A stretch of DNA of 61,215 nt from Beroe ovata (Eukaryota; Ctenophora; Nuda; Beroida; Beroidae): contig CAMPET010000038.1 in assembly GCA_946803715.1 (NCBI GenBank), positions 282,360-343,574 on the forward strand. The letters are read 5' to 3'. Below the pieces are notes generated by a model. That model made no database searches. It was not told the DNA's origin and was given only the letters and a program-made list of their open reading frames with translations. A program made the position numbers and the translations under genes. Positions 39,246 through 50,742 of this stretch are shown one piece after another (the stretch's first letter is position 1; the number at the start of each line of letters is the position of its first letter).

Positions 39246-40011
39246 CGTGTACACATCATAGCTTTTGTCACAGCCACTCACGCATGAGTCGAATGATAAA
39301 TGCGTTTTTTCATTATTTTGATCAGTGTTATATTATGTGGGCGTTGATCGCGGCATCCATCCTCCTCATTTCTGCCTTAATCTGCCTCCTCATTTCTGCC
39401 TTAATCGTTCATCTTTGCAAGTACCTAGCTATTATTATCTGTCAGTTCAGATTTGCTATGCAAGCGTATCCATAAGTGAAGAGAGCCGTGGCCAGCCATT
39501 AAAATTCGTTATATTGCTAGATATCATTATCTCCATAAATACTATGATATTCTGTATTCACTGGTGTTCATTTTGATTGAACCAGCACCGTTAATCCACT
39601 TTTGATTCACGACTGATGATCTTTCACTGCTTCAGATAAAAATAATGATTAAAATATTCTTTGATAAAAAGTAATAAAATAATTTCATAACTGATCGTCG
39701 TGGTTTTAACGACTTACGTAAGACAGTGAGAGGCGCCTGTAGTTTAGGAATATTGATCGAAATACCATGCAGACATAGAATTACAATCTATCTAAAGTAT
39801 TGTCAGATTCCTTTTTAAACTGTTTCTATGCTGCCAGAATGTGACAAAGACAATCTATTCCTCAATGCCACTATCATGTGATTATCGGAGGCATTGTGCT
39901 TTGTAATATCAAGTATGATCACCGAAATAAATCTACGCTAGACTTTTGTTAGTATTTTCTGTAGTACTATCTCACTGCATTACTTTATATCAGTTGTCTA
40001 GAACTGATTGA

Positions 40012-43000
40012 ATGATCTGGGCGTTGTCTAATCGAGGAAATATTTCAGATGAATCTGTTTTTTCGAATGAATCACAGATAATTCCACTCACGCCACTACA
40101 GAGGCTTACATTGATTTCAAACCCCACAACCCCACTAGATACTACTACTTTGACTACCCCCCATCGCCACAGGACCATGCTTGCTGAACCGCAACTCCAA
40201 CAACCCCGGTCCGTTTCCGTGACCCTGCCCGATTCCTCCATTGACTCGGGGGTGGAGTCCGGTTCCAACTTCAGTTCCGGCTCAGTACTACAAGACTGCT
40301 CGACTCAGGTGCACTGTAGCTCATGCAACGAGAGATACAACCAACTGGGAAAGCTGCCAAAGTGAGTACATATTTGTACAAATGGGATTATTATGGGTGT
40401 GAAAACGTGTGGACGGAAAATTGAATGTTTGCTAGTAGGCACAATATACTGGTGTTGATTTGAAGAAGTCACAGTTCTTTGACTCACCCTTATGTTTATT
40501 GTTTATGGGGCCGAGACAATTATTGTTCCCTATTCACACTATTGTCTGGAAAATTGCCAAATGTTGTAATCCACATTCGTCCTCTGAAGATTCAGAGTCA
40601 CGTGAAGCATGAACGCCATGGTGACAAAATAATTGCAGACACTTTTTGAGTTTTAACTTTTGTAAAACAGATGGCAACGATCATCTCACATTCAGTCCAG
40701 TGTTAAAAGCAACACGTTTTGAACTTCCAGACGAGTTAGAGTCAACTGTTTTACTTCTACCAGAAACTAAGGCTCTCAGCATGATAATCACAATCTTGTT
40801 ATGTATATCAATCCACGATTGCAGGATGCATCATAAGCTTGAATCAGACTGATAGACTCCCTAGTAGGAGACTGTGTTTTGAAAAACCTATCACTCATAG
40901 CGAATCACTATAGTAAGACAGAGTAGTGTAGAAGAGTAATTGTTGTTTACCTTCAGAACAAAAGACAAGTTTTAATACTCTGCTGTAGATAAACAAAACA
41001 ATATGTTGCAGACTCTGTGTACGTAATAATGTTACAAATCATGCTAACTGATTGCTAATCATGATTCAAGCTTTTAAACATCTAGCTCCAATCGCAAGGC
41101 ATTGCGGTTTGTTATGTTAATTGCCTATAGGTGTGGCAGCCAGCACAGAGAACAGTGGGGAGATGAATGTCACATTCTTTGAGACCAATTCTATTCTAGA
41201 ATTAAACCTATTTTTCGGAGAATCTCATACAAACATGAATAAAATCGATCTAATGAAAAATATTTTTCCCAGACCCAGGTTTCTAACCTAATTGTCTTTG
41301 TTTCAGGTTGCTACCCTGCTTCCACACTGTGTGTGAAGGGTGTATACAAGTGCAGGGTTCTTGTCCCATCTGCAATGAGAAACTCGAAGCAGGTAACATT
41401 AGCAAGACTTGGAGAGCGGTATGGATTTCAATTTTAACTTTTTTTCTCCGAATTCAAGTTTTAATAACCGAGGTTTGATTCTATTCCACAAATGCCACCT
41501 GGAAAAAATAAACCACACATTGACCATATTGACGAGAGTAACCTGATTATTAAATCTCCGTGCCACTCCGTATTCAACTATCGATTGACAAGGAGACGTC
41601 TGACCAAATTCCGGACTTTTTTGAAGATATACGCGAGATCTAAAATTTTTGCATGATTTTTCGAAAACAGTGGTCAATGTCTAGCTGGCGGTAAATGCAA
41701 AAAAACGCGCATTCTTTCTGAATTAGGTATTTGATAAAACATCCATTCATCATTCAGGAACAAAGAAAACAATGGACGTGGTTTGATATCATTTGAACAT
41801 AATTAAAACTATCAGGCAATGGTGCATTGTCGAATCTGAAAGTCAACTACTATGTGGCCAAAATGGTCGAGATATTCAACCTACTGGAGTCGGAGCAAAC
41901 AGAACGTCTCAAGTGTATGGGGTGTAACAGAGCTGCTCACTACAGGTACAGATCACGCGAGTGATAAGCAACCCACAGGGTGGGTGTGGTTTATTTGGAA
42001 AGATGCCAACTGAAACCATAGAGAATCCTCCTATAGGATGCCCAATATGTTAATTGTAAACAATCGTCACGTCATGGAATCCATCGTCACTTCATCACGA
42101 CCTCATCGTATTCCACGGCAGATGTATGAAGTGCAGTGAGAACTACTGTCTGAATCACTCCGAGTTCCACAAGAAGTCCCGGGCAACACACGACCACACA
42201 GTCATTGCGGTGAAGGATGTTGCGAAGAACATCCACTCGCTATCCGCTGTGAGGGACCAGGAGTACTGTGCAGTTCACACGACCCGCTCACTTGAACTCT
42301 ACTGCTTGTGAGTACTTATAAACTAATGTACTGTAGCCGCCTTGGCTCCGAGTGATCATGCATTTGGTTGTCATCATTCATTGTGGAGAGCAGCATCAAT
42401 TCTGTTGTGGAAAGCAACACATCTCAAAGCAACACATATATTCCAGGGAGTGCGACAAAGCTCTGTGCTCGCTGTGCTGCATCACCCAACACAGAGCTCA
42501 CAACACGTGTGGACTGGCTAGTGCAGCTCATCGGGCTAAGAGAGAACTGGATGAGTTGGGCCCTAAGGCAGGGGAGAAGATGAGTGTTGAGAAACAGAAA
42601 GTTATCCTCCTCAAGAAAATGGCAAATGATGTAAGTTGTTCTGCTAAGTGTCGTATAAGCTAGCTGCATACAGCAAATATTGAGCCCTTGTTATTGGAAT
42701 GACAGGAAAACCCTTGGCGAACCTTCAATCTTTCATTCTATGCCCATAGCAATTCTTATCGCCAATTCTTTCCCATTCCATCAGCTAATACTATTATTCC
42801 GTTGAGTTAACAACAACGAAAAGTAAAACTTAAACCACTGTACAACTTTCATGTGCATACGTCATCCCGTTCTTCAATACTCATTTGATCAATACACGCA
42901 TACTATTTCATCAGGTAGAGAAAGACCACGAGCAAGCCAAGAGGAGCTTGAGGGAGTTCTGTGGCAGAATGATCCAAAATCTCAGGTAGCACTGTTTCAT

Positions 43001-43676
43001 AGTATTCGTGGAAAAGCTAACAGTTATTATTCAAAATCAGCTATTTAAACTGCTGTTCTATTCTAATTCTATATGCCTCATCAATGCGAATTGAATCGAG
43101 TACTTCACTCATATCACTCAATTTTTCATCAAGCAAGTATGATAAAACATCCACTAAAGCACTAAACAAGTGTGTTTAAATCAATCGCCGTAGGAGTCGG
43201 GAGAGTGAGCTAATGTCTCATCTTGGAACCAGAAGACTAGGTCTCATCAAGGCAATCAACAATCGGATCCAGCAAACAGAGGACAAACTCAAGATGGTCC
43301 AACAGTCGAAGGATTTTGCAGAAAAAATCCAGAAGAATTGGAGCGAGGTTGAGATTTTGAGTGTTAGAAAGCAGGTTTGTTTAACTTTTATAAGGAAGCT
43401 AGTGTGGGGAGATGTCAGATGAGAATGTGAACTGTGTTGGGTTGGGTACAGACAGTGGACAGTGTTGTCGGAGAAAAGTGTTGCCAAAGTAAACTAGTTT
43501 AAATCACTCACTCACTTGTCCCTCAGATTGTAGACAGACTGAGGGAGTTCAGCGACTCTACAACTGAAACCGTGGACAACATCTACACAACTCCCATCCG
43601 ATTTGCACCAAGCGGCGAGGACGCACTCATGCAGGGCATCTGGACCTTCAAGAACAGATACCTCCTCAAGTCTTGA
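40012..43676 (+). CDS. TRIM/RBCC protein: RING, two B-boxes, coiled coil, no C-terminal domain
   Basis: Eight exons: 40012-40361, 41307-41392, 41816-41945, 42122-42307, 42447-42630, 42915-42985, 43194-43374, 43527-43676; 1,338 nt = 445 aa. An in-frame TGA directly precedes the ATG, fixing the start of this frame. Residues 1-98 are a Ser/Thr/Pro-rich leader (PTTPLDTTTLTTPHRH; SIDSGVESGSNFSSGS). RING at ~100-143: CSSCNERY, PCFHTVCEGC, CPICNEK. B-box 1: CMGCNRAAHY, CMKCSENYCLNH, FHKK..HDH. B-box 2: YCAVHTTRSLELYCLECDKALCSLCC, QHRAH. Then ~180 residues of coiled coil. No SPRY, NHL or FN3 domain follows. Expected activity is E3 ubiquitin ligation; all RING zinc ligands look present. The spacing RING-B1-B2-CC resembles TRIM2/3/56/71-like proteins stripped of their C-terminus. 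Confidence 0.88.
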
Positions 43677-44492
43677 GAAATGACTAGTTCTGCCACTGCT
43701 AGACCTGACGATTCTAGTACCGATCCCAAGCGCCATATCAGTCACATTATATGTTTGGAAACGATTCGTTGTTCTGAACTCAAGAGATATTCCGTCAATG
43801 CCAGAAGAGAATTGTAACACGTTTTTCGATAATATGGAGGCGAAAATTCGATGGATTGGACAGCTATGGATTTGACAAAAAGTCAATCATGTACCAAATT
43901 AGCAATATGGACATCACATTTTCTGGAACTCCTTTTCAGGAAGCAGATAAGTAGATAAGAATCCGGCTGAGAAAGAGTGTTACAATGATTGCTTGGTTGT
44001 TTGACATAACTGACGCAGACAATTATTTATGAGAGATGGCGATGAATCGAAAACACTGGAAATCAGTGGCCAATCGAACCAGCGCGCTGCAATAGATTAA
44101 ATTTCATTGTGTGTTTCGTAGCGTAGGTCAGATATTAACTCAAGTATGAATTCAGTGATAGGATGATTGGATAAACAAGCAATTTTTATTTTGAAAGCAG
44201 TAATTGTAAAGATGTCAAAATTTTCCAACTTTTAAGAACAGCGATACAATGTCAATGTGCATTGATTTGAATCGCTAGAAAATTGGGCATCGCTTTTGCT
44301 AAATTCTAATCATCATGCTATTACTTACTCAAAATAGAACAGTTATGGCAGCATTATCATTGATTGAGATGACCAAAACATCTCCTGTCTCATGAAGCTC
44401 AAATAATAAAGGTGCGGAATCAAGTGCATAATAAAATTAATTGTCGACAAATCACATAACTTGAGCATATATCACCAGTACCCACCAATACA
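43677..44492. other. Convergent 3' intergenic region
   Basis: Lies between the 3' ends of the TRIM gene (+) and the MFS gene (-). No additional feature seen. Confidence 0.4.
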
Positions 44493-45938
44493 TCATTCAA
44501 TCTGTACTCCCTTAGTTTCAACTTTCAGGTTAATCTGAATGATGAATGAAAAGATGACAGCCACCTGATTTATAAGGATCAACATCCTGGGATTTGCCTC
44601 GTACGCAAACTGTGTGATTGACATCGCCAGTATGACAGCCGATCTTCCCAGGACAAAACTGAGATAGAGACAGAATGCACGGACCCTGGTGGGCATGTGT
44701 TCACGGAGCAAAACAAAGGGGAGGCAGGTGAAGATGTTCACCATGCCGCGCAAGAGCATAGTGTTGATAATGAGAAAGTCGTGTGAAACACAGATGTGAA
44801 GTGCTGTCAAGCAGACAAACGCCCCGGCGGTTGCTAGGAAGTTGGTGTAACGTCGTCCAAACCGTTCCATTAGTACAGCAACTAGGACACTGGATAGGGG
44901 TTCACACATGGCAACCAGACCCATGTCAAACAACGCTTCTTTGCTGAAGGAGCAGCTCTGTTCGGATGAGGTGGTTGTCATAGCACCACAGTACCCCTCA
45001 TTCAGAAAGCGAGGGAGGGAGTAACCGAAGCTATTTGTGACGAACAGTGACGTCATCATTAGAGCTGTAATCTTGAGAAGATCTCCCATCTTACCCGACT
45101 TCTTAACACGCTCAATCAAACTGTGAACTGAGTTATCTATCGGTGAGACTTTGCCATCTATGTCACCATATGATTTTTGGAGCACGGGCTGCAGATTTAG
45201 TCGTCCAGACAACTGCTTCCCATTCAGTCTGGCGATGTGTCTGATTGATTCCTCTGCCCTTGCAACATTCCCGTTCAATAGATCATATCGTGGTGATTCC
45301 CTGCAGAGTGATATGAGAACAATGCAGGGAGATATGCTCAGAGTACCGAATATCAGGAATCCCCTCCAGCCGAGAGGACCGACAGTGAAGTATGCGATCA
45401 CACTGGTTACCATGGCACCCACACCCCACGCACACCCCACCCCTGCTTGAGCAGCTCCTCGCCACTCCATTGGGACCACTTCAGCTGGGTAGACAGAGGC
45501 AGCCGGGGTACAGAACGCTATCGTACACCCGATCAGCACCCTCAACAAGAACAACTGCCAAAACACCTGTGACCACACCCCTGAGAGAAGTCCAAGTATG
45601 GACATGGCCACAGCTCCCGCCAGCATGACGGGTTTACGACCGTATTGTTCACTGATGTTAGAGCAGAGCAGAGCCACGAGGAGTTGACCAAAGACACTGG
45701 AGACCTGGAGACACGTCATGCTGGACGTTGTTAAGTCCCATTCACATCGTACCAGGAGTCCCACAATGGCAATGACATTGATCTCCACGGCATCCAGTGC
45801 CATTATTGAGTACGCCGCGCACAGCATGAGGATGGAACCGAGACCGAAGCCGGCATCCTCGATAGCCTCGTTTATATCCGTAATCTCGACATTATCACTC
45901 GCGAGGACAGCGCTATCTCGTGTTTTGTCATCTTTCAT
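44493..45938 (-). CDS. MFS transporter of the SVOP/SV2/SLC22 group, intronless
   Basis: One exon, 481 aa, with a good ATG. About 12 hydrophobic segments are visible. Family marks: an N-terminal IEDAGFGLGSILMLCAAY segment like SVOP's AVExxGFG, the DAVEINVIAIVG first helix (Asp-x-x-Glu as in SVOP), the loop 2-3 signature SEQYGRKPVML, LIGCTIAFCTPAASVYPAEVVP, RESPRYDLLNGN at the start of the central loop, and ERFGRRYTN for loop 8-9. It probably moves a small organic ion across a membrane; the substrate cannot be inferred. Like the RASGEF1-like gene it has no introns. It is divergently placed to the homeobox gene, with a hairpin element ~230 bp upstream of its start. Confidence 0.88.
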   Translation of the reverse strand: MKDDKTRDSAVLASDNVEITDINEAIEDAGFGLGSILMLCAAYSIMALDAVEINVIAIVGLLVRCEWDLTTSSMTCLQVSSVFGQLLVALLCSNISEQYGRKPVMLAGAVAMSILGLLSGVWSQVFWQLFLLRVLIGCTIAFCTPAASVYPAEVVPMEWRGAAQAGVGCAWGVGAMVTSVIAYFTVGPLGWRGFLIFGTLSISPCIVLISLCRESPRYDLLNGNVARAEESIRHIARLNGKQLSGRLNLQPVLQKSYGDIDGKVSPIDNSVHSLIERVKKSGKMGDLLKITALMMTSLFVTNSFGYSLPRFLNEGYCGAMTTTSSEQSCSFSKEALFDMGLVAMCEPLSSVLVAVLMERFGRRYTNFLATAGAFVCLTALHICVSHDFLIINTMLLRGMVNIFTCLPFVLLREHMPTRVRAFCLYLSFVLGRSAVILAMSITQFAYEANPRMLILINQVAVIFSFIIQINLKVETKGVQIE

Positions 45939-46171
45939 TATACCCTATCTGGTTTTAACACTGGTTAGAATTCAACATGCGGAAATTATGAGGAAATCGA
46001 AACATGGAGTTATAATAGTGTTGCTATATGGAGAAAAACAATCAGTTCATGCGGTGAGCTGTTAGGTATACTAACAACAAAATTGAGCGTGGTATATAAA
46101 CGGTGTCGATTGAACAGATATTGATAACAATCCCTCAACTTTCTACAGAAACAAACTACTATACATCAAAC

Positions 46172-46287
46172 TTGTCAGATTTTATCTGACCTCAGTTTCT
46201 CGCGCGCGGCGCGCGCGCCTTCATCGAAGGCCGCCTTTCGGCCTTCGATGAAGGCGCGCGAGAAACAGGTCAGGTAACATCTGACAA
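46172..46287. mobile_element. 116-bp hairpin MITE with perfect 9-bp target-site duplication
   Basis: Arms TTGTCAGATTTTATCTGACC and GGTCAGGTAACATCTGACAA; inward a TTTCTCGCGCGCG tract and the GCCTTCATCGAAGGCCG core. ACATCAAAC flanks it directly on both sides (163-171 and 288-296 of this kilobase: 46163-46171, 46288-46296). It sits in the promoter-proximal region of the MFS gene. Confidence 0.85.
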
Positions 46288-46296
46288 ACATCAAAC

Positions 46297-47451
46297 TACT
46301 ATACATCACGAAGAATGATCAAGTGAGGCAGTCATGTAAGACTTAAGACTGAATTCTCCATCCAGTAACATTGTACTAGTACTACAGAGTGTCTTGGGGT
46401 ACAATAACAATGCTAGGCGTGTGCAGTTGATCAACGTGAAGAAGCTGAATACAACGGATCTAAATTTAGAACAAGACACATCAATTGAAGTGGCTGTAGA
46501 CACACGGTCACCGGTATCGTCAATCTCCTGATTTATACCCAGTCAATGTAATTCTGATTGGATTGCAGCCACTATTGCTAAACAAGCTTACGTTCGGAGT
46601 AACACCTAGTTCAGATACTAACAGTTCTGCCATGGATTATCCCTCAATGTCATCAGTGAAACCGCGCGAGATGGTTTTCCGTCACTGCTGACTTCTTTTG
46701 CATTACCAGAATGTATATCTATACTTTGTATCTTTATGTTTGAATCATTCCAGAATCTCCTCGAAAAAGGATTTAATCTTACACAGTTTAAATCTGCTTT
46801 CGGACAAAAATAGTGGATAAAAGTCAGACAAGCACGGCTATTCGTATTATTAAACTAACACGGTACTCCAGGCTTTAAAACGGTCATGTTCGCCGTGGTT
46901 TATCTTTGAAGCACGACCTGTGAATGGTGAGATACTATCACGTTGCGGAATCCCAGCAATCTCATTGGCTGAGCAGCTGGTCACGTGTTCGGTTACCCGG
47001 TCACGCGCACGTGAAGGAACTCGTCAATGGATGCACAATATTTATACACGTTTCTCACCGTGCTCCGGCAAGCATTCATCGCACTGCTAAATCAGATCAG
47101 GGCTCCTGACTAGGAGCGGAACATGGACGCCGATGATTCGTGCGAACAATAGAACACGTGATCACCCGGGGTACACGGAGGTTATCAAGGCTCGTGATCT
47201 TATCTGGACAAGATGAACGAGTGGATATGCAGGATGACCACTGTGAGAGATATGATCCGTGACACTGTAAACCGGCCGATATATCAATCTGTGTGAAGTC
47301 TAGAGAATTCACACCAGCTTAATTAACATGCACAGTTTTCATGTTGCATATGTTTAATATAGCCGCTACTTGCTTACTCGTTTCTCATCCATCCCTCTCT
47401 TTTACAGTCAAGTTTAACTTTTGTTTCAAGCTCACTCACATAAACGGAAGA
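46297..47451. other. Bidirectional upstream region (MFS gene and homeobox gene)
   Basis: No exon is certain. A CTCTCTTTTACAG acceptor-like site ends at 47407 in front of the homeobox coding exon, so a non-coding 5' exon may lie in this interval. A TATTTATA motif at ~47,038 is a candidate core promoter. Confidence 0.4.
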
Positions 47452-49868
47452 ATGTCTTGTTATCCGATAATGAGTAGGAATGATAAGGATGCCGAGGGTT
47501 CAGCAGTCAGGATTGGAGATGATAAAGACAGTCTCATCGCCCATGATCTTGCTACATCTCCTGGTGACAGCAGAACAAGCGAAGGGGATGAATCTCTCTT
47601 GGGAAAGTCCAGCAATGACCCCCACGAAGTCAATGTGACTTCGCTTACTTTGAAGCTGCTGTCATCACCAGAAAACTTGGATTTCGCTATGGAACATCAG
47701 CAAGTGAAGATACTAGAGCTGAAACAGAAGCTGGCCACACTGCTCGGACTTGAAAATGGTGATAACCGAAAAGACAACAAAAATTTCAGCGCTAATCTAC
47801 CTTCAGCATCATCGTGCAGACCTGAGGATCAATCACAGCCATCAGATAATCAGCAAGACAATACAATAGACGCTCATTCAAAATGTGAAATGGCTCCTGT
47901 AACTCAATCAACAAAATTCCATCGCGACGATTTTAATCCGACGAATGGATTGAAATTGCACCACAATTATACGACGCCCATACAACAGGTCTCTGTACAG
48001 GAACCCACCCAGCATTTACACCTGAATCACTCTGATAGTAACTTGTTATATCCATCAATTAGCCAAATCATGACACTCTCCTCAACACCTACCAGCTCAT
48101 CTCTGAACAATGGCCTCTCCCAATCCACCTCTGCAGCTTTTGGTATCATCCCCAGAGCAACCCCCTCCTTAACACCATCACTGCTGGAGGGTGTCATGAT
48201 GAAACCCAATCAGGAAAGTGTGCAAATGTTTAGGGCGAACAAGCGGCACAGGGCACAGGGTCGATCAAAGAACAAACAGAGAGAAAAGTACATTCAACTT
48301 CCACCAACTTTCAAGTATCCTGAGCCCATTGATATCAGCTCCCTGAGGTAAGAATTTGGTATTTTCGGTTCAATCTAGCTTTTTTGATGAAAGTGGATGC
48401 GTTGGGCTAAATTCTTTCCCTGGACTATGGAGCGTAACCATTCATGTAAACATTTTCGTTCTCCTAGGGTGACATCAGCTACAACACAGCCAAAGCCTGC
48501 GTCAGGTTCTACAGTTCTTCAGCTGCCCCGGCCATCCCTCTTCTCCAACCCTCACTCCTTTACCCCTCTCGGGAAAGTGGTGGCTCCACGACTTGAGCAC
48601 GTGCACAACAACCTCCACCCCCTAACAACCACACAGCCCCTGACAACCACAGCAACTAATGAACTACTAACCGAACTCATCCCCTCGTCCACAGCAAATG
48701 TTAGACTCGACACCGAATCACTGCTACCAACAGTTCCCTTCACCGTACACTTGCCGATAACTGGTCAAGTGCCAAGCCACCCAACCACAGTTTTATCTAA
48801 CCAAGTGCCGATCATGCCTCTCACTGGCACTAGTCAGATTCCAAACACGGTGAATGAGGGGATGATCACCCAGCAGAACATATTGAGGGATCAAAACAGC
48901 GAATCAGCCGTTAATCCAGTGACTGATGTCACGGTGGATGGAGGGGTGGGACAGGGTGATATTCACCTAAACAGCAATGAGGGTGGGTAAGCGAACGCTC
49001 TGGTTTTATTTATGAGATATTATCCAACACTCTAATTGTACTAAATCCCAGCCTTTGTTTCAGAAGATATAGGGCATAGCAGGGCGATATGTCCAAAACA
49101 TGTAATGGATGACAAAAGTCAGTGTCGATGCCCAGGTGAGTATCAAATGGCAACAGTCCAAGAATTCCCACCATTCACACAGAACACTGAATTAGTGTCT
49201 GGGCGGTCTGGATTATGTCACAGAATTGAACGACACAGGAACAAACAGATTGACGCAGTGGAGACGCGCACTAGAACTCAGTAAAGCACGGAGATGCAGA
49301 ACAAAGATAGAGCCAAGCATGCTCCATTTGCTAGAGGTTTGTGAGACGTCCCATTAAATACCGATATACGGTTAATAGTACCGAGTGGTATAATTATCGT
49401 CACACACTACAACAGTTATACATCATGATATAATGAACGTGAACAGGGACCATGAGTATGTTTCCTCAGAGCAAGTACAGCGACAGTCACTTCGTTAGTC
49501 CGTACGAGCGAAAGAACATAGCGGACAGGCTGGGGATAACAGAACGAGCTGTGATCTACTGGTTTCAAAACAGACGGCGCAAGGACATCAAGAACCTGAA
49601 CAATATGGAGCCCGCCAGGAGAAGAGTGATGAGGGAGGGTGATGAAGTAGGGACGTGGTCGTTCAATCAGCACCATGAGTTAAACGATGGCAGAGCTATA
49701 ACAAGCAGTGAGTGCGAATTAGAAGCAAGTGAAGAGAAGAGAAGTGCAATGTCAGTGGAGAATGGTGGGAAAGAGCAGGCTGTAACGGACTGTGAAAACA
49801 CAGATCAGTTGAATTATGGGCGAAACAGCCTGAATGGAGAACTCTCTATGTTAACATCAGCAGTGTGA
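47452..49868 (+). CDS. Homeodomain transcription factor, class unresolved
   Basis: Five exons: 47452-48347, 48468-48982, 49064-49135, 49224-49336, 49470-49868; 1,995 nt = 664 aa, all phases compatible. The homeodomain is near the C-terminus: positions 1-17 from exon 4 (49286-49336; RRCRTKIEPSMLHLLE) and 18-60 from exon 5 (49470-49598; FVSPYERKNIADRLGI, ERAVIYWFQNRRRKDIK). Helix 3 has W48, F49, Q50, N51, R53, so it should bind DNA. Arg5, Leu16 and Tyr20 (usually Phe) fall where expected. The ~530 upstream residues are Ser/Thr/Pro/Asn-rich without a paired, LIM, POU-specific or hexapeptide motif I can see. A short helix around residues 90-110 (VKILELKQKLATLLG) is heptad-like. The start at 47452 (MSCYPIMS) is preferred; 47470 is possible. 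Confidence 0.82.
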
Positions 49869-50742
49869 ACACGATGACTTAGCGTTAGTTCTAGTACCTA
49901 GTTTAAATTTATCGTTGTTAGATGGAGTTAGGTTACAATGATTGTCGAAGCTCAGTTATTCTTACACTTTCCAATCATTGCCTTAGCTTTGCACCGATGA
50001 TGGAATTCCGGAATGCGGCAAAATGCCACCAGCCATGGAGAATTGTAATCTAGCCTCGTTTGGCTGTCAGATATATTACCCGCCATTGCTTAAATCTACA
50101 ATCTCCGGAGAACGTACGCTCGTGCAATCCATGGAAGTTATGTTGCCGCGCGCTCCTACTTAAGCTGATTATTTTGGTACGTATGGCAATTTTTACATAT
50201 CTTTTGTTTTGCATTTTCACTTATCTCTGAATTCCCTACTGCAAGAACTCCTAGCACCTTATTATTCATAATGCTTATCCCTATCAACAAAAAATGTGAA
50301 TAGAATGCACACAATCAAATAACAATGAATGCTATCAATTTGAAGAAGCCAGAAGGAACGCATCAATCGACTCACCTTCCTTGAACAAAGAAAATTAGCT
50401 TCCATATGTCATTGTACATGCTAGAATGCGGGTGACTGTGAGATGAAGTGAAAACAAAGCTTACTTTCTACGAGATTCAATTGGCGCAAACTGCGACAAA
50501 TATTATATTGCGACAAATTTTAGGTTCAATGGAAACGCAACTTTGCTTAATGATAAATAGCTCTGAAATAAAAATAGTCTTATACTTGATTTTTATTGAT
50601 AAAGGGAGTGTTTTAAATCCTTTCAGTAGTTTTCCAACAATTGCCAAAAGCACCAAACTCCCTCTAAAATATTACCCGCCATTTATGATAAACAAAGTTC
50701 AAATCAAACACCATTAAATATCATGCAAGAGCAAGACAAGTT
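49869..50742. other. Convergent intergenic region
   Basis: Between the homeobox and FKBP-TPR 3' ends. No gene or repeat that I can support. Confidence 0.4.
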
